From contig JAKEKT010000004.1 in the NCBI GenBank assembly GCA_021495925.1, forward strand, positions 558,001-622,000: 64,000 nt of DNA, read 5' to 3'. The notes below the pieces were generated by a model. It was not told where the DNA came from and ran no database searches. It saw nothing but the letters and a program-made list of their open reading frames with translations. A program made the position numbers and the translations under genes. Shown here piece after piece: positions 10,095-20,828 of the stretch. How positions within the stretch are numbered: position 1 is the first letter of the stretch; every line of letters starts with the position of its first letter. This DNA is from Diplodia intermedia (taxonomy: Eukaryota > Ascomycota > Dothideomycetes > Botryosphaeriales > Botryosphaeriaceae).

Positions 10095-13000
10095 TTAAGC
10101 GATCGTCGGCGGGTTGCCATTGGCAAGTTCAGCCTGCTGCTGGGCGATCACATCGGCTTGGTGGACCGCGCCCTGGACCACTTGCTGCTCCTCGGGGTTG
10201 AGGTCCTTGGTCAAGGTCTCGTACAGTTGAGGCTGTTCTTGCTGCAGGTCTATTCTTTCGTCAGCAATGTTCCTAGAGAGCAAGGGGTATTGTGCATACT
10301 CAATAGAGCGGCCTTGAACAGACTGTAGGGCTCAAGCTTGTCAAGGGGCGTTTCGAGCAAGCTCTCCTCCTCGAGCTCATCATCGTCATCATCGCTGATA
10401 ACGTTGAACTTCTGGGCCTGCAACATCGTTAGCTGTGCTCTAGTCTTTCTCAGTCCGGCGAGTTGTACTTCTTCGTTGAGAAACTCGAGGTACGCCGTGC
10501 TCTCGTCCTTGATGTCCTCGGTTTCTTCGCCCTCATTGGCCCAGTCACCTTCGCCCTCCCACTCCTCATCCTCTTCTTCGTCTTCGAATTCTTGGCTGAA
10601 GCTAAAGTCCTCCTCGCGCTTGGCTTCCTCACGGTCTAAAGAGACTAGTCAGTCTAGCGCAAAGTATTGATGTAATGGGAGTTCTTACTCTTCATAGCAG
10701 CAGGAAGCGTCTGGAAGAGTCGCACAATACCGTTAAGGAGACGAGCCCAGCCACCCTGCACGCTAACTGGAACCTCCTGGGCATTCAGGGTCAGAAGGGA
10801 GGCGATAGCAGCAATGGAGAGCTTCTTGTCATGGACCCGCGTGAAGCTGTCGATGTTAGAAAACCAAAGGCTGAAGAACTTGTTGGTCCAGCCGTTGCTC
10901 TCCAGAACATGTAGAGAAAGGCGGGGGTTGTAATAGATGCAGTTGATGATCATTTCCATCAGATGAATGCGGTATGACTTGACCTTGGCATCATCATTGA
11001 GTAGGACATGCATCGAGAGCTGGATAAACTCGGGGATGAAATCGTCGATGTGACCGCGCAACGTCAGCATCAGGATCTCGGCGAGCTTGCAGCCGCAAAT
11101 GCGGTCGACACCGCCGACCTTGTCGTCCTTGAAGATGGTGCGGATCATGTCAATAATGGCTTCGAGGTAAGGACGTTGAACGATGAGGGCTTCATAGCCG
11201 TAGGTAACGAAGTTCTCCAAGGCCGGGAGCATATCTGTGTCGTGTAAGTGCTTGATCGTAAACTGTTTTTGTTTGAGTCATCAGCCGTCGAAACATACCC
11301 TCTAAGTAGAGTTCTGCGCCAGCCTTGAATGTCCTGTGGATCAGTTCGAAAGCCTGCCACATCGTGGGGGAGATGCTCTTCGCAGCGAAGGTGCAACTGT
11401 CGATAATCTCGAAGACCTCATTGTACAAGTCTGAGGGACAACAGTTAGCTTAGAGTCGGGCGAACGAGGAGCAAAATAATTACCATAGAGCTTGTTCTCG
11501 AGTGTGATGGAAATTACCGGCATGAGAATAGTCTCAAGATGCAGAAGAAGCTCCGGCGTGCTTTCCAGAGTCAGAATAAGCGTACCAATAGTCTGCAGGA
11601 CACCAAGAGCAGTGATGCTCTTGTCATCCAGGTAGTCGCCAAACGTGTCTTCGTCATCCTTTTGCTGATTCCGCTCGAGCAGCTCGCGCACGATGCGGAG
11701 GTATGTATCCCTCAGCTGCTCGCTCAATGCAACCGCGAAAGGAGTCAGCTCGGCAGCGAAAACCTCGACAAAATCCTCCATCACGTTGGCAAGGGCATCA
11801 ACATCGACCTCGTTAGCGAGCTTCAAGAGCTGCTGCATGACCTGAGGAATGTTTTGCTGCATGGAAGTACGGATGACATCGTGGCGAATGAGTGGCTGAA
11901 GAGCGAGAGCAGCCTCGACACGGACCGGGAGAGCAGGATCCGCCATTGATTCCAGGATGTTGCGGTAAATGACGATAAGATTGTTCTGGTCCTTGAAATC
12001 AAGCTGCTCAAACTTCTCGAGCGTATCGCATGCGCGAGCACGGAGGAAACCGTGAGGACTCCTGAACTCGGGGAAGACGTGACGGACAAAAAAGTATTCC
12101 ACCTGATCGGCGATCGGGCTCTTCTTTCCAAGAATAACGGGAGCAAGAGTACCAATCATGCGCAGCGCACCCTCTTTGTGGCGCGGGTTCTTCTGGTCAT
12201 CCGGCGCAGACTCGTACTGGCTGACGATGTTGTTGATGTAGTTCAACACGGTGAACGTTTGCTTTCTGCGGGCCTTGGTGAGGGTGACGAGGAAGTTTGT
12301 TGCGGCAACGTCCGGTGAGGATACTTCTTCATAAAAGTTGAGCTTGCGGTGCAGGTACTCCTGAGGATCAGTCTCAAACAACTCAATGTCTTCGTCTGAC
12401 TGGCAAAGAACAGGGAAGATAAGATGCGAAATGAGACCCTCCAGGTGAGGCTTCAAGTGGTTCCACATGGACTTTGGTCTAACGCATTCGTCCAGGAAGG
12501 CCAGAGTGTAGGATAAGCAGGCTTTGCTCAACCAGGCAGTCTTAGCGACCCACTTCTCGACCTGTTGCAAGTAGCCTTTAAGAATCTCCGGGGCGAAGTT
12601 CTCGAGGAAGTTCTTGGCCACTGCCGAATAATCGATCTCGTTGCTCTTTCCAAGGGTCTGAGGATTGCCGTATCTATGCATGATGGGTGAGTATAGTGAA
12701 TGCCCAGAAGGCGAAAAAGCGCGCATACCTCACGAATAACCTGTTCAAGTTGGCATATGCCCACTTCTTTGCCTTCCACCAGTGGTTTGTTTCGCGCTCC
12801 TCGAGGTCCTCAGACATTGCACACGGGGGTGCCTCCTTGGCAACCACATTTAGGAAAAGTGTGCACCAACCAACCATGCTCTGCTGGTCGCGAAGCGGGA
12901 CGGGCAGCTCGAACTAGCACAAGTCAGCTTTTCTCAGGCTCCGGAATGTACAGATGTGGGCACACTGACGTAGATGGCGTGCTTGTAGACCTTAAGGATA

Positions 13001-13707
13001 GTCCGCAGCATCTCGCCAGCCTCCAGACTCGTCTCGTTGACAAGCCTTGAGCCGATGTTCAGCAGCTGCGGGAAGGTAACTTGCACGATCCCATCAAATT
13101 CCGTCCTGTCCTCGTTGCCCTTGAAACGGTATATGCGGCAGATGGCCAGCAGGCACTGGATGCCGGCAAAAACCGAGTTTGCGTCATTTGCGTTGAGGAG
13201 CTGCTGGGTGATGTCGAGGAATTCGGGCCACTTGGAGGGGAAGTCGAAGGCGAGGATTTTCTGAAGCGTGGGGATAAGCTGGGCGCGGATGGGCGGCGCG
13301 GAGGTGGCGAGAACGGGCACAAGGCGTTTGCGGAAGTTTGCCTTCTCCTCCTCGGGTATGGGCTTTGCCTGCGAGTAGTCCTCAGCGGGCGACCAGCCCT
13401 TGGTTATGCGGTTTTTCAGGTAAACGACAGCTGCGCGGGTGGGTGGTTAGCGGGCGGGATAAGGATCAGAGCGGGAGCGGCGTACTGGAGAGGCGCACGC
13501 CAGCCTCCTGTTCGGCCTCGAGGATGTTCAGTAGGGCGTCGGGGAAGCCGGGCTGGTCTTCTGCCTAGGCGGATGTCAATCAAAATTTCTCAGCGGGGCT
13601 CGTCGGCGCGGGCGCACATATTTGAGATCGATTTCGGCCTGACGACGGGCATCGGCGTTGGATTCGAGAGTCGCGGCAATGCGACTTCGTAGGCCAGCTA
13701 CGTCCAT
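10095..13707 (-). CDS. Importin-7/8-type karyopherin (Nmd5/Sxm1 family)
   Basis: Nuclear transport receptor of the importin-beta superfamily that carries cargo through nuclear pores with Ran-GTP. Ten exons by my reading: 13618-13707, 13486-13564, 12970-13430, 12729-12913, 11484-12673, 11299-11430, 10689-11234, 10469-10635, 10300-10417, 10095-10249. They sum to 1,041 codons, close to yeast Nmd5. The N-terminus has the importin-beta N-terminal pattern with VVYLKNRITKGW. HEAT-like helices fill the middle (MFYxF-type motifs are not obvious, but MADPALPVRVEAALALQP is typical). The acidic tail, EDEEEDEEWEGEGDW and a run of five Asp, is characteristic of importin-7/8. The 51-nt intron at 10418-10468 is in frame without a stop, so it could be coding. 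Other junctions are well supported. Confidence 0.9.
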
Positions 13708-14465
13708 GGTGGGCTCTGGGGCAGGCGTGCCGGACTCGAGGCGTGCGGTGGTGTCGGCTTAAAGACGGCACGGCCTTTGCAAGGAAAGCGGGCAGCACTT
13801 TGAGTACACGGACAGGGCGTGCACGGTGGCGGGTGAGCAGGTGGGTGTGCCCCGAGAGATGTGTCCCGGCGTCGAGGGTGGACCGGGAAAAAGCACGAGG
13901 GAAATCTCGTTTTGAGGTGGACAGGTGAAGCCGAGGGGCATGCCCGCAGCCTGCACAAAAATCGCTGTCAGCGACAGGGTCGCCAAGCCGCCGGCCCGTG
14001 CGCCCTCCGCCCGCTCTCCTCAACACCATTCGTGGTGTATCGCGATCGCCGTCTCAGCCTGGGCCCTGCGCCGCCCACTCGCCACAAGATCACCGGCCGA
14101 CTAGCCCCTGGCCCAGGCCCGCCAAAACGTGCCAACGACGCCCGTCCCGCCTGCGCCGCCGTCTCCACGCCGCTTGAGCCCGGCTCCACACGTGACCGTC
14201 TGCCGCTTCTCTCGCGCAATCCATCCACGGGCTGCCTGTCGCGACTGCCTTGTTTGCCGTCTACGCTACGTGCTGCTTTTAGCGCTTCCGCCCCCGAAGC
14301 CACGGGTGTCTCGCGCTGAGTGAGACGTGGCCGATCCCTCTTCGTGCGAGGCGCCATGCAAGGAACCCACAGGCTTAGCGAAGCTCAATTCGGTCATTAC
14401 CTCTGGCTTTAAGCCATTTGCTATGTACCTTCCGCACTCTAGACTGCGTCCTTCTGCCCCCATCC
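13708..14465. promoter_or_regulatory. Promoter region of the importin gene and 3' end region of ski2
   Basis: 758 bp between two minus-strand genes. GC-rich with C-rich tracts on the plus strand. Short open frames look spurious. No TATA box or RNA gene recognised. Confidence 0.5.
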
Positions 14466-17400
14466 TTACAAGTACAAGCTGGCTGCATTGCAGATGTCTC
14501 GCTTGATCAGCTCTTGACACGTCTGCATCTTCGTGTACAGCGTTGGGTCGCCAATGATGCGCGCCGCATTCTTAACTTCTCTGCACGTCTCGTCCAGCCG
14601 CGTGATCACCCGCACAATTGTGCCCTCCATAACGTCCGTCAAGTCGGTAATGCGGTTGAAGGACATGCCACGTGCCCACTCGTACACCACCTCTACCATG
14701 CCGAAACGCGGCCGACTGACAAAGTCGTTCGAATCCTCGGAGGATAGGATGACCTGGTGTAGCGTCTGAATCTGGTTGACCTTCTCTGAGATCTCGATGA
14801 TCTTGGCCTGACCTTGCTCCAGTCTTGGGGTCAACGTAGGCGCAACGTCCGTCTTTTCCTGGAAAACAAAAGCCGACAACAGCGCCGCGATCTCCTCCGG
14901 TTCGAAGTCAGCAAGCACGTTCTCCAAGATCAGCTCCGTGAGGACTAATTCGTCGGCAGAGTGGATCTGGGACACATAATCAGTTCGTAATCCGGGATTG
15001 CATTGACGCGTAGTGAAGGTACCTCGCAGGCTACTTTGCCTTTCAGTTCCACCCTCGACTTCTCATCAATGAAACCAAGGTCCTTCAGCACCGAAATTCG
15101 CTGCTCGTAGTCTGGAAGAAGCTGCAGGTTTTGATCTGACATAAGCTGACGCAGTTGCGCAATGTTCTCCTTGATAAGCCACTCATCGTGCGCCATGGCA
15201 AACTGCAAACAGAAAAGTCGGTCAGAGGATGTCCACTAGCGCCGGACAGGGCAGAAAGTTCCGGATTGACTCACGTGCTGGAGGAACTTGGGGCACGTCA
15301 AGCACTTCCGCGCCTGAGCAAGCTGACCCTGCTTGTTGCGCTCATCGAGCAGACCCCTATAGGTCATATCCTTGATGAATTTCGACAAGTTGACTTCATC
15401 CCAGTCTTGAAAAGTCCACGATTCACACAGAGGTTGGAACTGATCGCTTGCTAGCTTGAGTGCGTCTGCATCACCATTCAGCGCATCGGCTAGGTCAATC
15501 TGGGGAGAGTGTTAACATTACCCTTTCTCTTTTTGATGGAGCGAATGAAATTGGTGTATTGATAGGGCAAATTAACCTTGATGTGTGCTACTGTGATGCT
15601 CTCTACATCACTCAGAAGGACTGGTGCTGCCTTCAGCTTCATGTCGGATGCATTGCGCGGCAATGGCGCGAAGAATTTCGTAAACTCTGGGAGGTACGGC
15701 AGCAGGTCACTTGGCTGACGCTTCGCGTTTGTGCTAATCTCGAGCACCTGTACCGTTGGCTCATGGCCCTTGCTGATGCCATCTCTCAACAGCATGCCGG
15801 CAGTGCGAATGCCGTCCTTAGGACAAGTCTCAGTCAAACACCCATGTCGGAGGGTTTAGCTTACTCACCTTCTTGTAGACTACCAGACGCCTGGTGTCAA
15901 ATAAGCGTTTTCCAACAGGGGTGGCGAGGAGCGCAAGGTGAAGCTCATTGGTCAAACGCTGATATGTCATGCAAGCCTCGTGGCAAAGTTCAAGATCAAC
16001 GTCGCAGATCTCACATGGCTCTCGCTTGATCTTTTCGAGGTCTGCCTCAGACAATTTGACAGCCTTCTCGTGTTCGGGAAGTAGGGCTTGTGTGGCGTTC
16101 TCGCTGAAGCTGCGCTTGATCATTTCTTCGATCTTCAGCGCCTCTACTCTCAGAAGATTTAGTATCATGTTGTACGTTAGCCTAAATTGTGAGCGGAGCT
16201 TTGTCGGATCGCCGAGGATCATCTGTCGCAGACGAGCAGCCGGGGGCGCTTCTTCAGCACCTGGTGCGACAATGATGACAGAGCCAACGGCATCGAGTCC
16301 TCTACGACCTGCTCGTCCGGCCATCTGAGTGTACTCTCCCGGCAGAAGATCGCGGAACTGGCGGCCGTCATGCTTCCGGAAGCCAGAGAAAACCACAGTC
16401 CTGGTGGGAAGGTTGAGACCCATGGCAAAGGTTTCAGTTGCGAACAGGATCTTGACCAGTGTCTTCGCAAAGAGTATCTCAACCACTTCCTTGACAATGG
16501 GCAGCATACCACCATGGTGGACAGCGATGCCTCGGCTCAGTAACTCGCGGAGCCTCCTGATCTGGGGGAGTACTCTGTCCTCTGGTTTAAGGCGGGCAAT
16601 TGACTTTTCGATAACCATGTGTATGGCGCTTTTTTCGGAAGCGGTGCAGAAGTCCAAGTTTGCAAGCGCATCGGCATTCTCCTCACAACGTTTCTTTGAG
16701 AAGACGAAGATACAAGCCGGCAGCAGGGTTTCTTTGCGCAAGTGCTGGACGAGATGGACCCAGATGTTCCTGTCCTGCGCAGCGGTCGTCCTTCCACCGC
16801 CACGGCCAGTACGAGCAATGTTACCCCGCCCGCGCTGTGCCGGTGCGCCGCCTCTCCCGCGCTGTTGGGCGCCTCCCCTCTGTTGAGCGCCGCCCCTAGC
16901 GCCGCCCCTGCCACCGCGCTGGTCTTGCCCACGCCCACCTCGTTGGTTGGCACCGCCCCGCGACGTATTAGACTCCTCAAGCTTGGTTGCCTTGACCTTG
17001 TCCTTGCCCGAAAGTATGTCATTGGCATCTTTCCAACCTTTCTCGATGAAGTGCTTATCTGCGTCCACGATCTTGTGCATGACCTTGTTCGACCACAAGT
17101 AGTGCTCTAACGGGACGGGACGTTTCGGCGTTGAGATAACGTAGATGTTTTTCTTCTTGGTTCTGCCCACCCAGGACGCAAATTCGTACGTGTTCGGGAC
17201 CGTCGCAGAGAGGAGAATCAGAGTAACATGCTCTGGTAGCATGATGATTACCTCTTCCCACACGACTCCACGCTCGAGGTCATTGACGTAGTGCACCTCG
17301 TCAAAGATGACAAATTCGACGTCTCGGATAAGGTCTGCTCCTCGATATAACATACTCCGGAGAATTTCGGTCGTCATAATCAGACAACTGGCCTCAGGGC

Positions 17401-18589
17401 GGATCTGGACGTCTCCTGTAAGAATTCCAACGTCGTCGAACTCGTTCCTGAAATCTCTGAATTTCTGGTTGCTGAGAGCCTTGATTGGGGACGTGTAAAT
17501 TGCCTTGGTCATGTGCTTAGCTGCGAGTGCGATGGCATACTCGGCTACGACCGTCTTGCCAGCCGAAGTATGAGCTGCAACGAAGACCGAATCTCCATTC
17601 TCAAGATGATACACAGCTTCCTTCTGGAAAGTATCCAACTCGAATGGCCACTCTCGTGCCATGTCCGGAACAAGATCCCTGAAATTGGGGATGTCTCGAT
17701 TGACATCAACCATATGAGCCCATTCTTTGGCAGCCTTCCTAGTGCTCGACAGCGTAAGATTTCCGCGCGGAGCAAGTGCTGGGAATTCAACCGGCAGAAG
17801 AGAGTCAATATCATCATCATTCTCACTCTCCTCGTCGCCAGGGTCGCCCGTAGACGGCTGGACACCATCCATGTCTTCGGAGGGAAGGCCATCTGCTGAT
17901 TCAACAGGGGGAGGCTCTTCTCCCAGGACGTTCTCAACATCTTCTGCGTTCTGCTTATCGGTGCTGGCTTTCTTCTTGAAATCCAAGCCTCGAGCGAATC
18001 CAGGCGGGATTTCGAGAAGGCCACCTTCCACGCCGAAATTAAGGACGCGGTCCAGCCCACCATGCTTCTTCGTCCGTTCGGTTTGCTGGGACTGCAAGAA
18101 ATCATCCTCCGCCGCCGCTACGGCTTCTACGCCATCCAGACCGCCGGGTGCGAAGGGGAAGAAGCCGGCAGCACCACGGACGAAGTCAGCCCTGTTGGCG
18201 GGTTTCCTAAGGAGGGATGTCGAATTTTTCGCAGTGGCGCTATTTGCAGGAACGGTAATCTCCTTGTAGCCAGTCACACGGCCCTCCAAGCCCTCGCGAG
18301 TAAAGCGGATGATGGTGCGCGTCTGCGTAGGAGCAAGCTCGAAAAGGTCGGCATAATTGATAGGCGCGTCCCATCTTTGCTGAAGCTCATTGAGCCATTG
18401 AGTGTTGAACGCAGGCGAAGGGGTAAGGAACTCTTTCTCGAGCTCTTGTTTCAGCTCGTCCTTGGTTCGCCGCGTCCGTTTGCGTGGTCGCTGCTCTTCC
18501 AGGATCGAGTCGATCCAGTCGGGATTTCTCGCGGCGGCAGAGTCGGCCGCAAGGCTGACGCGTTCGAAAGCCTGGGCTAGGCCCTCCAT
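14466..18589 (-). CDS. ski2: Ski2 DEVH-box RNA helicase of the cytoplasmic Ski complex
   Basis: Unwinds RNA and feeds it 3'-5' into the cytoplasmic exosome for mRNA turnover, non-stop decay and defence against viral RNA. Five exons: 15869-18589, 15577-15816, 15275-15499, 15023-15202, 14466-14966, giving 1,288 residues, close to yeast Ski2. Motifs in order: Walker A AAHTSAGKTVVAEYA, DEVHYVND, SATVPN, ATETFAMGLNLPTRTVVFS, and motif VI QMAGRAGRRGLDAVG. An Arg/Gly-rich run of RGG boxes (residues ~540-600) lies in the insertion that separates Ski2 from plain DExH helicases. The last exons form the DSHCT end (FNRITDLTDVMEGTIVRVITRLDE). Start is ATG 18587-18589; an in-frame ATG at 18763 adds 58 unconserved-looking residues. 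The long N-terminal domain favours Ski2 over Mtr4. Confidence 0.95.
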
Positions 18590-19276
18590 GCTGCTAAGTT
18601 TGGGACGCGAGGAAGCCGTGCGGTGGTGAGTTGGTGCTGCGCGGCGTCGGCTTGGACGCGTTGTAGTCGCGGTGTCTGGCAAACGCTGCCAGCATGACGC
18701 ATGCGCAGCAGCAGCTCCTTCTCGCTTGCGCGAGTCGAACCCGCATATCGATAAGGCCACCACGAATCATGAGATACGACCCGATTGTCTCGCAGTCAGA
18801 CAAGCTCTGGGGCCTGACGCGACATGCCACCCGCTATAGACGCCTTCTTCCGCGACGGCACGCCTTAAGTGCAGCGGCTCTTAGAAGTGGTACACAGCAC
18901 AATCCTTCAACTTCCGATCGTATAAGCAACGCGGGCCGAGAGTGCACCCTGGCCCGCGCGGAGGGCGGCGTGTGCACAGCGATTGCGCCAGTCTTATTGC
19001 ATCCCGATGGGAAAAGATAGCCCGATCGTCGGGCAAGCACACACAAGCCACGTTCCCTAAAATAAAAATTGACGACACACAACGTCCTCTCTGCGTTCTT
19101 CGCGATTAAGGTTCAGCCGCTTGTTGCCGTTGGGTGCATTTCGCTAAGTACCAGCGTACCGGAGGCAACACCGCCTCTTTCGCCGCCGCGCAATCTCTTG
19201 ACAGGATATCCCGTTATCCCAGTTCCGAAATGACCCCTAACGCCTCGCTATGCATGCGATGAAACAACCTCGGCAG
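18590..19276. promoter_or_regulatory. ski2 promoter region and csm3 3' end region
   Basis: 687 bp between two minus-strand genes. A B-box-like GGTTCGACTC on the minus strand near 18732 does not fold as a tRNA. Nothing else recognised. Confidence 0.5.
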
Positions 19277-20317
19277 CTACCAATTCTCCAGCCCCTCCAT
19301 GGCCTCCATCTCATCTGCGAACTCATCATCCTGGTTTTCCTCCCGAGGTGATTTGCGATAATCTGATGCTGGTCCCGGTCCTGATCTGCCCATGGGTGCG
19401 CTTCCCGGCGCTCCGTTCATTTCTTCTGCAAGTAGAGCATCCAGTTCGTCTTCAGCGGGCTCATCGGCCCTCTGACTCGAAGTTGCGTGCAATCCCGTAG
19501 GTGCAAGCATGTCGGCCGTCAGCAGGGCATCCAACTCATCCTCGTCAGGTTCCCCATCGAACTGGCTTGGCGCTGCATCCGTGTGTGTGGTTTGTGCTTC
19601 CATCGCCTGATGTTGCTCACCGTCACTCCGCGGCTCTGTCTCCTGATGCTCGTCATCTGCGCGGGTCGTGCCCGCTGTCGTGTCTTCAACCTCCTGTTCT
19701 CTTTCTTGAAGCTCGGCGGTCTCCACCTCCCCCGATCGCTTGGGTTTTCCCTCGTTGATCCATTCCCTCCGCATAACCTGCATCCGCTTCTTATGTCCGA
19801 GTTTCTCAATGATGGCCAGTCCGTCCGCAAACTTCGCCCTCGGGTAAAGGTCATCGAGCCACAGCTGGTACATATTCAGGAGACGCGCAACATCCGAAAA
19901 CTGGGGAGAAGGGTTAGCGAGCCGTGCTCATTCCGGAGAAATTGTCTGACCTCGTGGCCTTTCCCTTTGAACCTGAGTTTTTCCTTGGAGATCCTGCGCA
20001 ATCTCGGAATACCGGCTCCAGAAAGAAGGCTGCGTACTTCGTCAGCGAAACTTCTCCTTCACGCGAAATTCGCGCGGGACTGACCGGGCTTCGTCGAGTT
20101 TCGCAATCGGCTGTCTCTTCTTTGCAACCGTGACCTCTTCGTCGATGCCCAGAGTTTCTGTATTCTGCTTGCTCGCTTGTGCAGCGCGATCGTCACTGGC
20201 TCGGCCGGTGTCCATGTCGTTGAAAATGTCGTCCATGGATGCGTCATAGTTGAACAGGTCGTCGAGGTCATCATTTGCTGCCGGCGCCGGGCGCGATTGT
20301 GCTGCAGGCGACGTCAT
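19277..20317 (-). CDS. csm3: Csm3/Swi3/TIPIN replication fork protection protein
   Basis: Partner of Tof1/Swi1 in the fork protection complex, which stabilises stalled forks and supports the S-phase checkpoint. Three exons: 20085-20317, 19951-20029, 19277-19900, giving 311 residues. The Swi3 domain spans roughly residues 78-155, starting LLSGAGIPRLRR and including FSDVARLLNMYQLWLDDLYP and the basic KLGHKKRMQVMRREWI. The N-terminus has the acidic DDLDDLFNYD found in the family. The C-terminal half is acidic and carries two copies of an EDELDALL element followed by EM or DM. ATG 20315-20317 is chosen; an in-frame ATG at 20350 adds 11 residues. It diverges from the THO gene across 511 bp. Confidence 0.88.
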
Positions 20318-20828
20318 ATCAGATGGACCGTCCCTGGTTCGTAAAGTCACTCGAGGCGGAGGGACGTGTGCGAAGACGGAGAGGTTCTTGCCAGTGTCGC
20401 AGGTGGTCTTTCAAGCGGAGGCAAAGATGTTGGATTGCAGACGCGCTGAACGCGTCTCGCTGCTGGGAGACGCGTCGGGCTCGCTTAGAGGGCGGCTAGC
20501 GCAAAGCGCCGATTGACCAACCTTGATTGAAGATGAGCGGCGGCAAAGCACAACGACCCTTCCGCCCGACAACGAAACCTTGCAACGACCACGTACACTC
20601 CAGCAACAAAGCATTCGCATCCTTCATATCTAGACTGCTACCGGATCCAGTTCAACGGCGCGTTCTGCAGCCGCGTGGTCCAGCCCATCCCTGTCGACCA
20701 AACCGCCAGCTCCAGAAGCCGCTTCGCCTCACAACGTCACCTCGTGACCGACGGGCGTGCTGCGGGGCCAGCAACACCATCGGAGTGATTCCCACCCTCG
20801 TAAAGTAGCTGCCGCAACACTCTGCAGC
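20318..20828. promoter_or_regulatory. Shared divergent promoter csm3 / hpr1
   Basis: 511 bp separating two head-to-head genes. No clear TATA element seen. Short frames inside look spurious. Confidence 0.5.

Noticed and set aside
18715..18790. B-box-like GGTTCGACTC on the minus strand, possible tRNA
   Set aside because: The T-stem does not pair (G opposite G), and no acceptor or anticodon stem can be folded around it.
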